Below the pieces are notes generated by a model, which was given only the letters and a program-made list of their open reading frames with translations, searched no databases and was not told where the DNA came from. Below are positions 8,868 through 16,839 of a stretch of 64,000 nt of DNA, piece by piece (the stretch's first letter is position 1; every line of letters begins with the position of its first letter). A program made the position numbers and the translations under genes. Source of the DNA: Stieleria neptunia. GTDB taxonomy: Bacteria > Planctomycetota > Planctomycetia > Pirellulales > Pirellulaceae. The stretch lies in NCBI RefSeq assembly GCF_007754155.1, contig NZ_CP037423.1, forward strand, positions 6,878,938-6,942,937, given 5' to 3'.

Positions 8868-9815
8868 GTGTGGAATGTGACCAAAAACCATGCGGAGGAT
8901 GACTCCGCGATCATTCCCCCGTGGGCATGGTCAAACGTCCTGTCGCTCGATTCGGTGGCCGTCGGATTGGTTTGGTTGCTGGTGTTCACCGACGCGTATT
9001 GCGGGCGACAGCCGTTGTGGTACGAATTCGCGATCATCGGGTTGTCGATCTGGCTGGTCTACACCGCCGATCGGCTGTTCGATTCGATCCGACTGGACAC
9101 CCGCCGAGGGCACTCGATTCGCCATCATTTTCACTTCCGGTACCGAAAACCACTTTGCCTGGGATGGTTTCTGGCGTTGAGTTTGGACACCGCCCTGGTG
9201 GTCGCGTTTGCGTCCGATGATCAATTGCGTTGGGGGTGTGCCGCGATCGCCATCGTCGTCGCGTACGTGGCCAGCGTGCAGTTCCCGCGAAACTCGGCGC
9301 GATGGCTGCCCAAGGAATTGCAGGCCGGGCTGGTGTTTGCGTTTGGGGTCAGTCTGAATGCCTGGTCCGAAGGGTCATCCGGCGATTCAGGTTCGCTGCT
9401 GGTTGCGGTTTTGATGGCTGCGATGTTGTTCACCGCGAACTGTTTGACGATCGCGATGTTGGAGCGTGATTTGGATCGGATCCAAGCGTTTGACTCATGG
9501 GTATTGCGGGCGCCGGGCACCGCGAATGCTCTGCCGGCTATGCTGATCCTGCATGCCTTGACCGCCGCGGTGTTGGTTGCGATCGATTCGATTTCGCCGG
9601 GGATCGGATTCTGTTTGATCGGCTGTGATGTGTTGCTGTGGGGGTTGGGAGTCGCGGGCTCAGCGAACGTGACGCAAAGGTCTGCGGATCGGGCGGGGTT
9701 TGTTTCCACGGGACGGTTGGTTGCCTTGGCGGATGTTGCGTTGGTGGTACCGCCGATTGTGTTTTGGGCCGCCCGTTCGGTCGTCGAGAGCATTTCCAGA
9801 ATTGCGGTAGGATGA
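8868..9815 (+). CDS. UbiA-like integral membrane prenyltransferase family protein
   Basis: A 315-residue polytopic membrane protein starting at GTG 8868. Residues about 60-80 read WLVYTADRLFDSIRLD, resembling the first aspartate-rich motif of UbiA prenyltransferases, and WLPKELQAGLVFAFGVSLNAW in the middle resembles the segment before the second Asp motif. The second motif itself is weak (MLERDLDRIQAFD). Known relatives attach prenyl chains to aromatic rings (quinone, heme O or chlorophyll pathways). A methyltransferase gene follows on the same strand, which fits a quinone-type pathway but does not prove it. It may be an atypical or non-catalytic member. Confidence 0.65.
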   Translation: MWNVTKNHAEDDSAIIPPWAWSNVLSLDSVAVGLVWLLVFTDAYCGRQPLWYEFAIIGLSIWLVYTADRLFDSIRLDTRRGHSIRHHFHFRYRKPLCLGWFLALSLDTALVVAFASDDQLRWGCAAIAIVVAYVASVQFPRNSARWLPKELQAGLVFAFGVSLNAWSEGSSGDSGSLLVAVLMAAMLFTANCLTIAMLERDLDRIQAFDSWVLRAPGTANALPAMLILHALTAAVLVAIDSISPGIGFCLIGCDVLLWGLGVAGSANVTQRSADRAGFVSTGRLVALADVALVVPPIVFWAARSVVESISRIAVG

Positions 9816-9890
9816 ATCGCAGCTCAGCACGTGGCGTCAGCCAGTGGCGCGCAGTGAGCATGTATACAACACGCGCCGCTCGCTGACCGG

Positions 9891-10006
9891 GCTGTCGACT
9901 TGGTGAGCCGCGACGCGTAAGCGGCCGGGCATCCAGGCGCCCGCCCGAGGCCTGACGGCCAGCGGCTCACCATTGACTCCGCAGATCCCAATTTAATCGA
10001 CAAGCT
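9891..10006. repeat. Palindromic repeat family D (MITE-like)
   Basis: Begins GCTGTCGACTTGGTGAGCCG and ends near AATCGACAAGC; inner arms GGTGAGCCG and CGGCTCACC pair. A close copy is at 52531-52643, where it interrupts another repeat. It carries no gene. Confidence 0.8.
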
Positions 10007-10036
10007 GTGACGCGTCCCGCTGGTAAAATCGTTCTC

Positions 10037-10714
10037 ATGAAAGACAACGCAAAATTGATGCGGGGATACGATCGACTGGCGACGGTCTATCGTGGACTGG
10101 AAATCTGCTTGTTCGGCAATGCACTTCACCGGGCACGTCTCGCCCTGCTGGACCAACTCCCTCGTGCCGAGCGGGCGTTGGTTTTGGGTGATGGAACCGG
10201 GCAATTGCTCGAACAACTCTGCATCACTCAACCGGATTGCCGGATCACGACGGTCGACCAGAGCCGTCAAATGCTGAATCACCAACAACGACGGGTCGAA
10301 CGGATCGGGGCCCTGGAACGCGTTGAGTTTGTTCAAACGGATGCCCGATCGTACAGCGTGCCGGTCGACCAGTACGACCTTCTGGTGGCCGCGTTCTTTT
10401 TGGATTGTTTCACCGAGCGGGAACTGGACGATGAGTTGCCCCGTTTCCTGGCCGGCCTCCGTGACGGAGGGATTTTCTATTTCGTCGATTTTGTCTGGCC
10501 GCCGCCGGGCTGGCGGCGACGACAGGCCGCAGCGTATCAGTGGCTGATGCACCGTTTTTTCCGTTGGCAAACGGGATTGCCGAATCGACGATTGGTTGAT
10601 TTAGATGCCGCGTTGGCAAGACAGACACTGGTGCTGCATCACTCCGCAGATCGAATCCACCCGATGATGGCGTGTCGCTGCTATCGCGTGCAACCGTTGG
10701 GGTTGAGCCTTTAG
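10037..10714 (+). CDS. Class I SAM-dependent methyltransferase
   Basis: A 225-residue Rossmann-fold methyltransferase. I prefer ATG 10037 (MKDNAKLMRGYDRLATVYR) over GTG 10007, since the extra ten residues look like DNA flanking the repeat. Motif I is ALVLGDGTGQLLEQL, motif II acidic end TTVDQSRQML, then FVQTDARSY and YDLLVAAFFLDCF, the usual order for small-molecule methyltransferases of the UbiE/COQ5 type. The Asp in GDGTG replaces the more common Cys/Gly of GxGTG. It lies about 220 bases downstream of the UbiA-like gene; a shared role in isoprenoid-quinone chemistry is an inference. Confidence 0.85.
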   Translation: MKDNAKLMRGYDRLATVYRGLEICLFGNALHRARLALLDQLPRAERALVLGDGTGQLLEQLCITQPDCRITTVDQSRQMLNHQQRRVERIGALERVEFVQTDARSYSVPVDQYDLLVAAFFLDCFTERELDDELPRFLAGLRDGGIFYFVDFVWPPPGWRRRQAAAYQWLMHRFFRWQTGLPNRRLVDLDAALARQTLVLHHSADRIHPMMACRCYRVQPLGLSL

Positions 10715-10925
10715 GCGCCCAGCTTAAGACGATCGCTTTTCGGATGTACGATGGCCCTTCCGGGCCGTCGCCCGTGGGGCTCTGTGCGACGACCTAGAAA
10801 GGACGTCGTACACCCCTCCGCCGACCACCTCTCACCCATTCGGCAGATCATTCAGATTTGTCGCGTTTCGCGCTAGCCCTAAGCTGGACGGTCTCTAAAC
10901 CCTGCACAGCAACACGTACGCCCGT
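10708..10925. repeat. Family G palindromic segment between convergent genes
   Basis: Contains AGCCTTTAGGCG near 10718 and CTAAACCCTGCACAGCAAC near 10896, the two ends also seen at 31590-31667. Inside is a further inverted repeat, GATGTACGATGGCCC against ACGTCGTACAC. No open frame of note. Confidence 0.55.
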
Positions 10926-10930
10926 GCCTT

Positions 10931-11500
10931 TTATTCAAACCCTTTTTCAGGAATGATCAACGATTCGTCTTGTTGCATGACGATGATTCCTTCGACCACG
11001 CCGACGACGATCGCCCCGACCAGGATGAATGCGACGAGTTTCAGGTAATTTCGTTTCCCCGCTTTTGACTTTGGGGAACGCTTCTTTCGCTCAAGTTTTT
11101 CGGCTTTCGAAAGATCATACTCTTTCTTTTCTTCGGCGTGCTTTAACAGATCACATGCCGTTTTGCTGGCGGCGTCCGTTTCACCGTTGGAATTGGATTT
11201 GCGTTGGCGTCCCAAACGCTGGTCGAGTGCCTCACGGAGCGGCGGTAGCATCCACGTCATCGACAAGATTTTGGTCTTGGATCGTGCATAACGGTCCATG
11301 TCCACGAGCAAGTCGACCAGTTCGGACGGAGCACCTTTGACACCGCGCAGGTCCAGAGGGATCCGGTGTTCGTGCGAATTGATTTCGCGAACGATGTCAG
11401 ATCGCAGCATTTCGATGTCCGTGGAGTCGTCGTCGGCCCAATGGAGTCGGACGACTTTCTCGCCGGAAATCTTGTCCAGTTGTCTATCTAATCGCGCCAT
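10931..11500 (-). CDS. Small protein with STAS-like domain and C-terminal membrane helix
   Basis: A 189-residue protein. The N-terminal part (about 15-95) has the strand-helix rhythm of STAS domains: KVVRLHWADD, RIPLDLRGVKGAPSELVDLL, then KTKILSMTWMLPPLREALDQ. A charged Lys/Glu/Ser linker leads to one membrane helix (LVAFILVGAIVVGVVEGIIV) and a short tail. STAS domains act as phospho-switches in anti-sigma pathways; a Ser in the GAPSELV turn sits near the usual phosphoserine position. It lies 197 bases downstream of the SMC-like ATPase on the same strand. The STAS call rests on pattern alone. Confidence 0.55.
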   Translation of the reverse strand: MARLDRQLDKISGEKVVRLHWADDDSTDIEMLRSDIVREINSHEHRIPLDLRGVKGAPSELVDLLVDMDRYARSKTKILSMTWMLPPLREALDQRLGRQRKSNSNGETDAASKTACDLLKHAEEKKEYDLSKAEKLERKKRSPKSKAGKRNYLKLVAFILVGAIVVGVVEGIIVMQQDESLIIPEKGFE

Positions 11501-11697
11501 TTTTCACTCGCATTTCGTCCACGCTGCCAGCGCGTTGACACGTCCATTCACTTGAATCGAAATGGTAACGGCTGATGCATGCGTCTTGACCGGTCGAGTC
11601 AACTTCTCAACCGTATCTTCAACAAATCCCAACATGCTCTTCACGTGTGCTTGTTGTCGGTGTGGGCATCGCGATTGACAGAAGCGTGGATTCTCTG

Positions 11698-14600
11698 TCA
11701 GCGCGCCAGACGATGCAGATGAAACTGCTCGGGCTCGAGTGCGGACTGGGCCAAATCGATCAGGTGTTGATGGTGGGTGAACAGAATGACCTGCGTTCGC
11801 TCGGACAATTTTGAAAACCGCTTCATCGCCGCGATGGTGCGTTGGTCGTCCAGTTGGATCAAACAGTCGTCGATCACGACGGGAATCGCGTGTCCGGCAG
11901 ACAGTTGGTGTTCGAGCGATGCGAGCCGCATGGCCAGATACAGCGCGTCGGCGGTCCCCAAGCTCATCGCGTCGACGGGCACCAAGTTTTCTTCTCCCGC
12001 GGGAGACGCGGCGATGCCGAACAATTTTGAACGCCCCTTGTCGTCGAATTCGGGTTTCAATCCGGCATAACGACCGCACGTCAATTCTTCGAAGGCTTGG
12101 CAGGCGATTTTCAAGACCGGACTCTCGTTCTCGCTGCGGTAGTGCTCGATCGATTGTTGCAGAATCATCGACGCGATTCGCAGTTTGGCGTACTGCTGCG
12201 ACTCCCGCTGGATGGTTCCATAAAGCAGTTGCAGTTCCTGGTTCAGTTCCGCCGCGCGATCTCCGCCGTCGATCCTGGACAGTTCCTTCTTAAACGCCCC
12301 GACTCGCTGTTCGACGGTGGACCAACGTTCGTTGAGCGTTTGCAACGATTCTTCGAGTTTGTCGATTTCATGCTCTAGTTCGACCCGATCATGCGATTCC
12401 ACTTGCCGGGCAAATTGTTCGACCGCGACACCGCCGGCGATCAGCGCCAATTGTTCTTCGGCACGGGCACAGGCCTGGAGGGCGGTACGTTTTTCGGCCG
12501 CATTCTGTTCCACCCCGGGCAATTCGTCGGCATGGTCGACGCCGGCTTCGCGACAGAGTTGGGCCAATTGACCGACGGCCGCTTCGAGCACCTGATTGTC
12601 ATCGACCAGTCTGGCTTTCGCGGCGGTCAGATCGGCTTTGAAACGCTCGGCTTGGTTGGCCGCGTTTTTGGCCGCTTGCAACCGTTCGTACAAGGCTTGT
12701 GCGATCTCCACACTTTGCTGATCCGGTTTGCATTCTAAACCGACGATTCTTGCGACCACCGTTGCACGCTCGGCGAAGGACCGTCCGTCGTCGTCGATGG
12801 AGCGAATTCGTCCGAGGATGATGTCGCGTTCACGAGTCTCTTCAAACAGTTTGGCGATCTTCTTTAACCGCATGCTGATCACGCTCGGGCTGACATCTTG
12901 ATCGGAGGCGAATGATGCAATCGCCTGCTTCCAGTCGCTATCCCATTGTTTGCGTTTGGCCGCGTTGGATTCGTATTTGGCTTCGGCCGCGGGAAGCGCC
13001 GCGTGGATTTCGTTTCGTTTGCGGCGGATTTGTTCCAGTTGCGACGCCGCGGCAACGAGTTCATTCCGCAGCACGGTCGCTCGGTCATGCAAGGATTCCA
13101 GATTCATCGGATCATCCGGCGCGGCCGACGTCTCGTCGTGGCCGACAGAGACCGGTCGGGCGGACCAGGCGTTTTGCAAGGCGTGGGCCAGTCGCGTCGC
13201 ATGACGAGCAATGCGGGTCTGGGTCGAATCCAAACGTGTACGTTCCTTTTCCAGCGTCCGGAACTTTTCGACAAACGTTTGATGCTTGGCGACCCAGTTC
13301 CGCATCTCGCGGACCTTGCCGGCGGCGATCCCGCAGCTTTCCCAGAGCTGATTCCATTGCTGAGACGCCTCGGCGGCCAGGCGTTCTGCCTGATCGACCG
13401 CTTCTTCCGCCGCGGTGATCGCGTCTTTCAGTCGGGCCATTTCCTGCGTGACCGCCGCCCGTTCGGTGACCTGTTTTTGGTGCGATCGAATCGTGTCGAC
13501 CACGTCGTCGGCGGTACGAATCGATTGCCGCACCTGGCGTGTCGAGGTTTGAAAGTTTTCTTCATCGGCGCGTGCCGAAGCGAGTCGATCGACCCATTGG
13601 TCGCGTGTTTCGCGTGACTGTGCAAGTTCCTGCTCGGTCGGAAGCGGTTGATCGGCTTGCAGGCGGGTCAATTTTTCACCGGCGTCGTGAAGCTGTTGCC
13701 GCAGCGTCGCCACCGCTTTCCGGGCATCCTGAACGGCCCGCGAGCGATCGTGGAGTGTTTGATCATGGTCATCGATTTCCGCCGCCGTCGGCGGTTGCAC
13801 GTGTGCCGCGTCGTCGAGATCGGTTTGGCCGAGGCGAAGCTCGCGCATCAATCGTTCGCACTGTGACTCGAGTTCACGGCAGCTGGACCGTTCCTGATCG
13901 GCCTGGTCCAACAGGGTTGCCGGCGGACCGATTTCGGCAAGCACCGACTCGATCATCGCGGGGTCCGCGATGTCCGGGTGGCGTTCCAGTTCATCGTCCA
14001 GTTCGGCAAGCTGTTTGCGCAGCGTTTGGAGCGATTCCAGGGAATCACGTTCCTGTTGCCGCAGCATTTCGCAGTCACCGGCCAATTCGTTGATTCGAAT
14101 TTGCGCCGCGTCGCTGACGTGCAACTTGTCGACAACCCGATCGACGTTGTCGTCGGGGGCGTCGTCGGCGATGTCGATTTCCAGATCACGCAGCAATTCT
14201 CGCAGGTGGCGGTTCCGGTTTTTGACGACGCGGTGCAGGTTGGCTTGATCTTTCGATGCCGCCTCCCGCGCGGCGATGCCTTGGAACAAGGCGACGATTT
14301 CGGATTCATGTTCGATCGTCGCCGGATCGATCAAGCACGAATCAATTTTCTTTTCCGTGGCCTCGATTTCGCGTCGTAATTGATCGACCAATCGCTGATA
14401 CGTTTGACGGTTGGCGGATGCTTCCCGGCGGCGTGCGGCAAAGTCTTCGTCGAGCGTAGGCACCGATGAGAGCGTTTCCAATTGGGCCTTGTGCCGTCGC
14501 CAGACCGGGACGATCGCGTGGGCTTCACGCACCGCCTTTTGTCTGGCCAGCGACTGGGCCAACCGTGTTCGCTCATCGGCTAACGCTTGCGATTGCTGTT

Positions 14601-15249
14601 CGGCTTCGGCCAACTGGCGTTTCAACAATTGGTATTCGGCCGGCGGCGTCTGGAGTTCACGCACGATCTTGCGTTTTTCGTCCAGTTCACTCAGCAAGCC
14701 GTTGATTCGTTTCTTGCCGCGTTCGAGAAACAGTTCTTTGCTTTCGTTTTCCAGTTCGGTCTGAATCGCTTTCAGCCGGCCGACGCCCGCACCGGCGGCA
14801 AACAGGATTTCGCCGAGTTCGCCCTTGCTGTCCAAGACGGCTTGTCCACCGGCAACCAACTGCTCGTGGGAAAGCCCGAAGCGATGATGAAAAGCGGCTT
14901 CGTCGATGCCACCGAGCATTTGCTCCAACTCCATCGGGTCGATCGGTGTCTTGTCGTCCTCGGCGTGCAGCTTTGTCTTGCCGTTCTTGCGCCGAATCAC
15001 CGTAAGACGATTTCCGTCGGGACCGAGCAACGTCGCGCCGACCCGCAGTTTTGCGTTGGAATGCAGAAAACTATCCGTCGTCCGCGTCGGGATGCCGAAC
15101 AGCAGCGCGCTGATCGCACGCAAGCACGTCGACTTTCCCGATTCGTTGGGACCATAAACCAGATGGAAGCGACGGGGCCCCGCGGACAAGTCCAGGGACT
15201 CATCGCTGAACAAGCCGTACGCTTTGAGATCGAGTCGTTCCAGAATCAT
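11698..15249 (-). CDS. SbcC/YhaN-like SMC-family ATPase
   Basis: A 1183-residue protein with the Rad50/SbcC plan. It opens MILERLDLKAYGLFSDESLD, with Walker A GPNESGKST at 33-41. It continues through long coiled-coil arms rich in Gln/Glu/Arg/Ala, and ends with the signature-like segment VDAMSLGTADALYLAMRLA, Walker B IPVVIDDCLIQLDD and the H-loop LFTHHQHL. The AAA_27/YhaN-type N-terminus distinguishes it from canonical SbcC. Its ATG overlaps the TGA of the upstream phosphoesterase (ATGA), so the two are translationally coupled, as expected for an SbcD-SbcC/YhaO-YhaN nuclease complex that opens and trims DNA ends. No zinc-hook CxxC is evident. Confidence 0.9.
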   Translation of the reverse strand: MILERLDLKAYGLFSDESLDLSAGPRRFHLVYGPNESGKSTCLRAISALLFGIPTRTTDSFLHSNAKLRVGATLLGPDGNRLTVIRRKNGKTKLHAEDDKTPIDPMELEQMLGGIDEAAFHHRFGLSHEQLVAGGQAVLDSKGELGEILFAAGAGVGRLKAIQTELENESKELFLERGKKRINGLLSELDEKRKIVRELQTPPAEYQLLKRQLAEAEQQSQALADERTRLAQSLARQKAVREAHAIVPVWRRHKAQLETLSSVPTLDEDFAARRREASANRQTYQRLVDQLRREIEATEKKIDSCLIDPATIEHESEIVALFQGIAAREAASKDQANLHRVVKNRNRHLRELLRDLEIDIADDAPDDNVDRVVDKLHVSDAAQIRINELAGDCEMLRQQERDSLESLQTLRKQLAELDDELERHPDIADPAMIESVLAEIGPPATLLDQADQERSSCRELESQCERLMRELRLGQTDLDDAAHVQPPTAAEIDDHDQTLHDRSRAVQDARKAVATLRQQLHDAGEKLTRLQADQPLPTEQELAQSRETRDQWVDRLASARADEENFQTSTRQVRQSIRTADDVVDTIRSHQKQVTERAAVTQEMARLKDAITAAEEAVDQAERLAAEASQQWNQLWESCGIAAGKVREMRNWVAKHQTFVEKFRTLEKERTRLDSTQTRIARHATRLAHALQNAWSARPVSVGHDETSAAPDDPMNLESLHDRATVLRNELVAAASQLEQIRRKRNEIHAALPAAEAKYESNAAKRKQWDSDWKQAIASFASDQDVSPSVISMRLKKIAKLFEETRERDIILGRIRSIDDDGRSFAERATVVARIVGLECKPDQQSVEIAQALYERLQAAKNAANQAERFKADLTAAKARLVDDNQVLEAAVGQLAQLCREAGVDHADELPGVEQNAAEKRTALQACARAEEQLALIAGGVAVEQFARQVESHDRVELEHEIDKLEESLQTLNERWSTVEQRVGAFKKELSRIDGGDRAAELNQELQLLYGTIQRESQQYAKLRIASMILQQSIEHYRSENESPVLKIACQAFEELTCGRYAGLKPEFDDKGRSKLFGIAASPAGEENLVPVDAMSLGTADALYLAMRLASLEHQLSAGHAIPVVIDDCLIQLDDQRTIAAMKRFSKLSERTQVILFTHHQHLIDLAQSALEPEQFHLHRLAR

Positions 15250-16562
15250 TTCTTGGCTCCTGTCGCAGCGGCGGTCGATTCATCGTGTTGAAGCCGCCCG
15301 ACGACGTCGGCCGCGGCGGATTCGACCAGCCCCGCAACCCACTGGTGATCGCCGAACGGAAAGGCCGCCTGGTCCTCGTCGCCCTTCAATTCCTTGGGAA
15401 GTTTTTTCGACAGCCCGGACAGTTCTTGTTCGACCAGGGAGGCGAGCGAGGGGTCGTTACGGAGAGCGTTTAGAACCGATTCCAGACTTTCGAGCGGCCC
15501 GTCAAAATCGAGTGAGATCTTTTGGTCGGTCGGCATCACGGTTCGAATCTTGACGTCTTCTAACCAAACCTGCTCGTTGCCCGCGGCGACGCTGATCGCT
15601 TGCAATTCGGCACGAATCCATTCGGTGTTTTGATGAAGCGCCGCGTGTAGGGACGATTGCCCGGTCAGGCGAACCCGCGCGACCAGCAACCGGCCGTCAC
15701 AGGCATCGATTTGTTCGGCAAGCCAGCTTTGGTAGGCATCCAGAATTTCGTCGCGATCCTGCATCGGGCCGGCATCGATCACGCATTCGTGCCACCGTAA
15801 CACGTCCAGCGGGTGAAAGTCGTAGCGACAACGATTCCTGGCATCGACTTCGATCAGCACGCAGCCCTTGGGACCTTGTTCGCCGATGTGTCGGCCTTGC
15901 AAGTTGCCGCTGAACACGATCGGCGGTCCGCCTTCGATTTGGTGGTCGCCGCGGACGTGGATGTGGCCGAGCGCCCAGTAGTCGTACCCCTTCTCGGTCA
16001 ACCCGGCCGGCGTGCAAGGTGCGTAGTGGGCGTGGGAGGTGGCGCCTTCAAGCCCGGTGTGCAGCATGCCCAAATTGAACATTCCTGCGACCGCGTCGGG
16101 ATACTTTGCCGCCAGGTTCGATTTTTCCGCACGGCTGCGAAAGGATTGTCCATGAACGGCGACGCCGATGTCTTCCAAGAACCTCGATTCCGCCTTTCCC
16201 GTTTGCAAAAAGATGTCGCTGCCGTCGGGGTTCTTGGGCAGCGGCAGGGACGCCGTCATCTGGTTTGCCGCGTCGTGGTTGCCGCGAATGACCAGCACGG
16301 GGATACCGGCGGTGACCAATTTGGCGGCTTCTTTGACGAAGGCCAGCCCGGTGTTTTGGTCCGGCCAGTCCCCGTCGTATAAATCGCCGGCGATCACGAC
16401 CAAATCGACGTCTTCATCGATCGCCAATGCCGTCATGTTTTCCAACGCACGACGTGACGCGCGACGAATCCGCTGGGACGGCGCACTGTCGTAGCGGTCG
16501 AGTTTTTTGAGCGGACTGTCCAGATGAATGTCAGCCGCGTGAAGAATCTTTCGTGTGGTCAA
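15246..16562 (-). CDS. SbcD/YhaO-like metallophosphoesterase (DNA repair exonuclease)
   Basis: A 438-residue calcineurin-like phosphoesterase. I place the start at TTG 16562 (MTTRKILHAADIHLDSPL) because the family begins just before the first metal motif; the frame opens 34 codons earlier in non-conserved DNA. Metal motifs are ADIHLDSP, VVIAGDLYDGDW, VIRGNHDAANQ, GMLHTG and ALGHIHVRG in the correct order for Mre11/SbcD nucleases. The C-terminal third is the capping/partner-binding region. Overlaps the start of the SMC-like ATPase by four bases. Together they should form an ATP-dependent DNA-end nuclease. Confidence 0.88.
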   Translation of the reverse strand: MTTRKILHAADIHLDSPLKKLDRYDSAPSQRIRRASRRALENMTALAIDEDVDLVVIAGDLYDGDWPDQNTGLAFVKEAAKLVTAGIPVLVIRGNHDAANQMTASLPLPKNPDGSDIFLQTGKAESRFLEDIGVAVHGQSFRSRAEKSNLAAKYPDAVAGMFNLGMLHTGLEGATSHAHYAPCTPAGLTEKGYDYWALGHIHVRGDHQIEGGPPIVFSGNLQGRHIGEQGPKGCVLIEVDARNRCRYDFHPLDVLRWHECVIDAGPMQDRDEILDAYQSWLAEQIDACDGRLLVARVRLTGQSSLHAALHQNTEWIRAELQAISVAAGNEQVWLEDVKIRTVMPTDQKISLDFDGPLESLESVLNALRNDPSLASLVEQELSGLSKKLPKELKGDEDQAAFPFGDHQWVAGLVESAAADVVGRLQHDESTAAATGAKK

Positions 16563-16839
16563 GGCAATGTCGGGGATGGGGAAAACAAGACGCAAGGTTT
16601 GAAGGCACCCGCCCTGGCGAGTTTGCGCAGTGTTCAGGCGTTGAAAAGAAAGGAGTTTGGTCACTCTCCCCCTGGGAGAGTCGAGCGTAGCGAGGAGAGG
16701 GTTTGCGTTGGTGCTTGGGGGCGCCCATCAAAAATGAAGTGAACACCGCGATTCACCGTTCGACCTCCCCTCGCTTCGCTCGACCCTCCTGCCAGGAGGG
16801 TGACTTTAAAAGCTGCACGACCTCCGGGGAAGGTGATCG
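16563..16839. repeat. Intergenic spacer with inverted repeat family F
   Basis: CTCCCCCTGGGAGAGTCGAG near 16667 and CTCGACCCTCCTGCCAGGAG near 16779 form an interrupted palindrome, with a secondary CGAGCGTAGCGAGGAGAGG / CCTCCCCTCGCTTCGCTCG pair. A relative is at 52289-52343. No gene is visible; it separates the AddA-like and SbcD-like genes. Confidence 0.65.
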
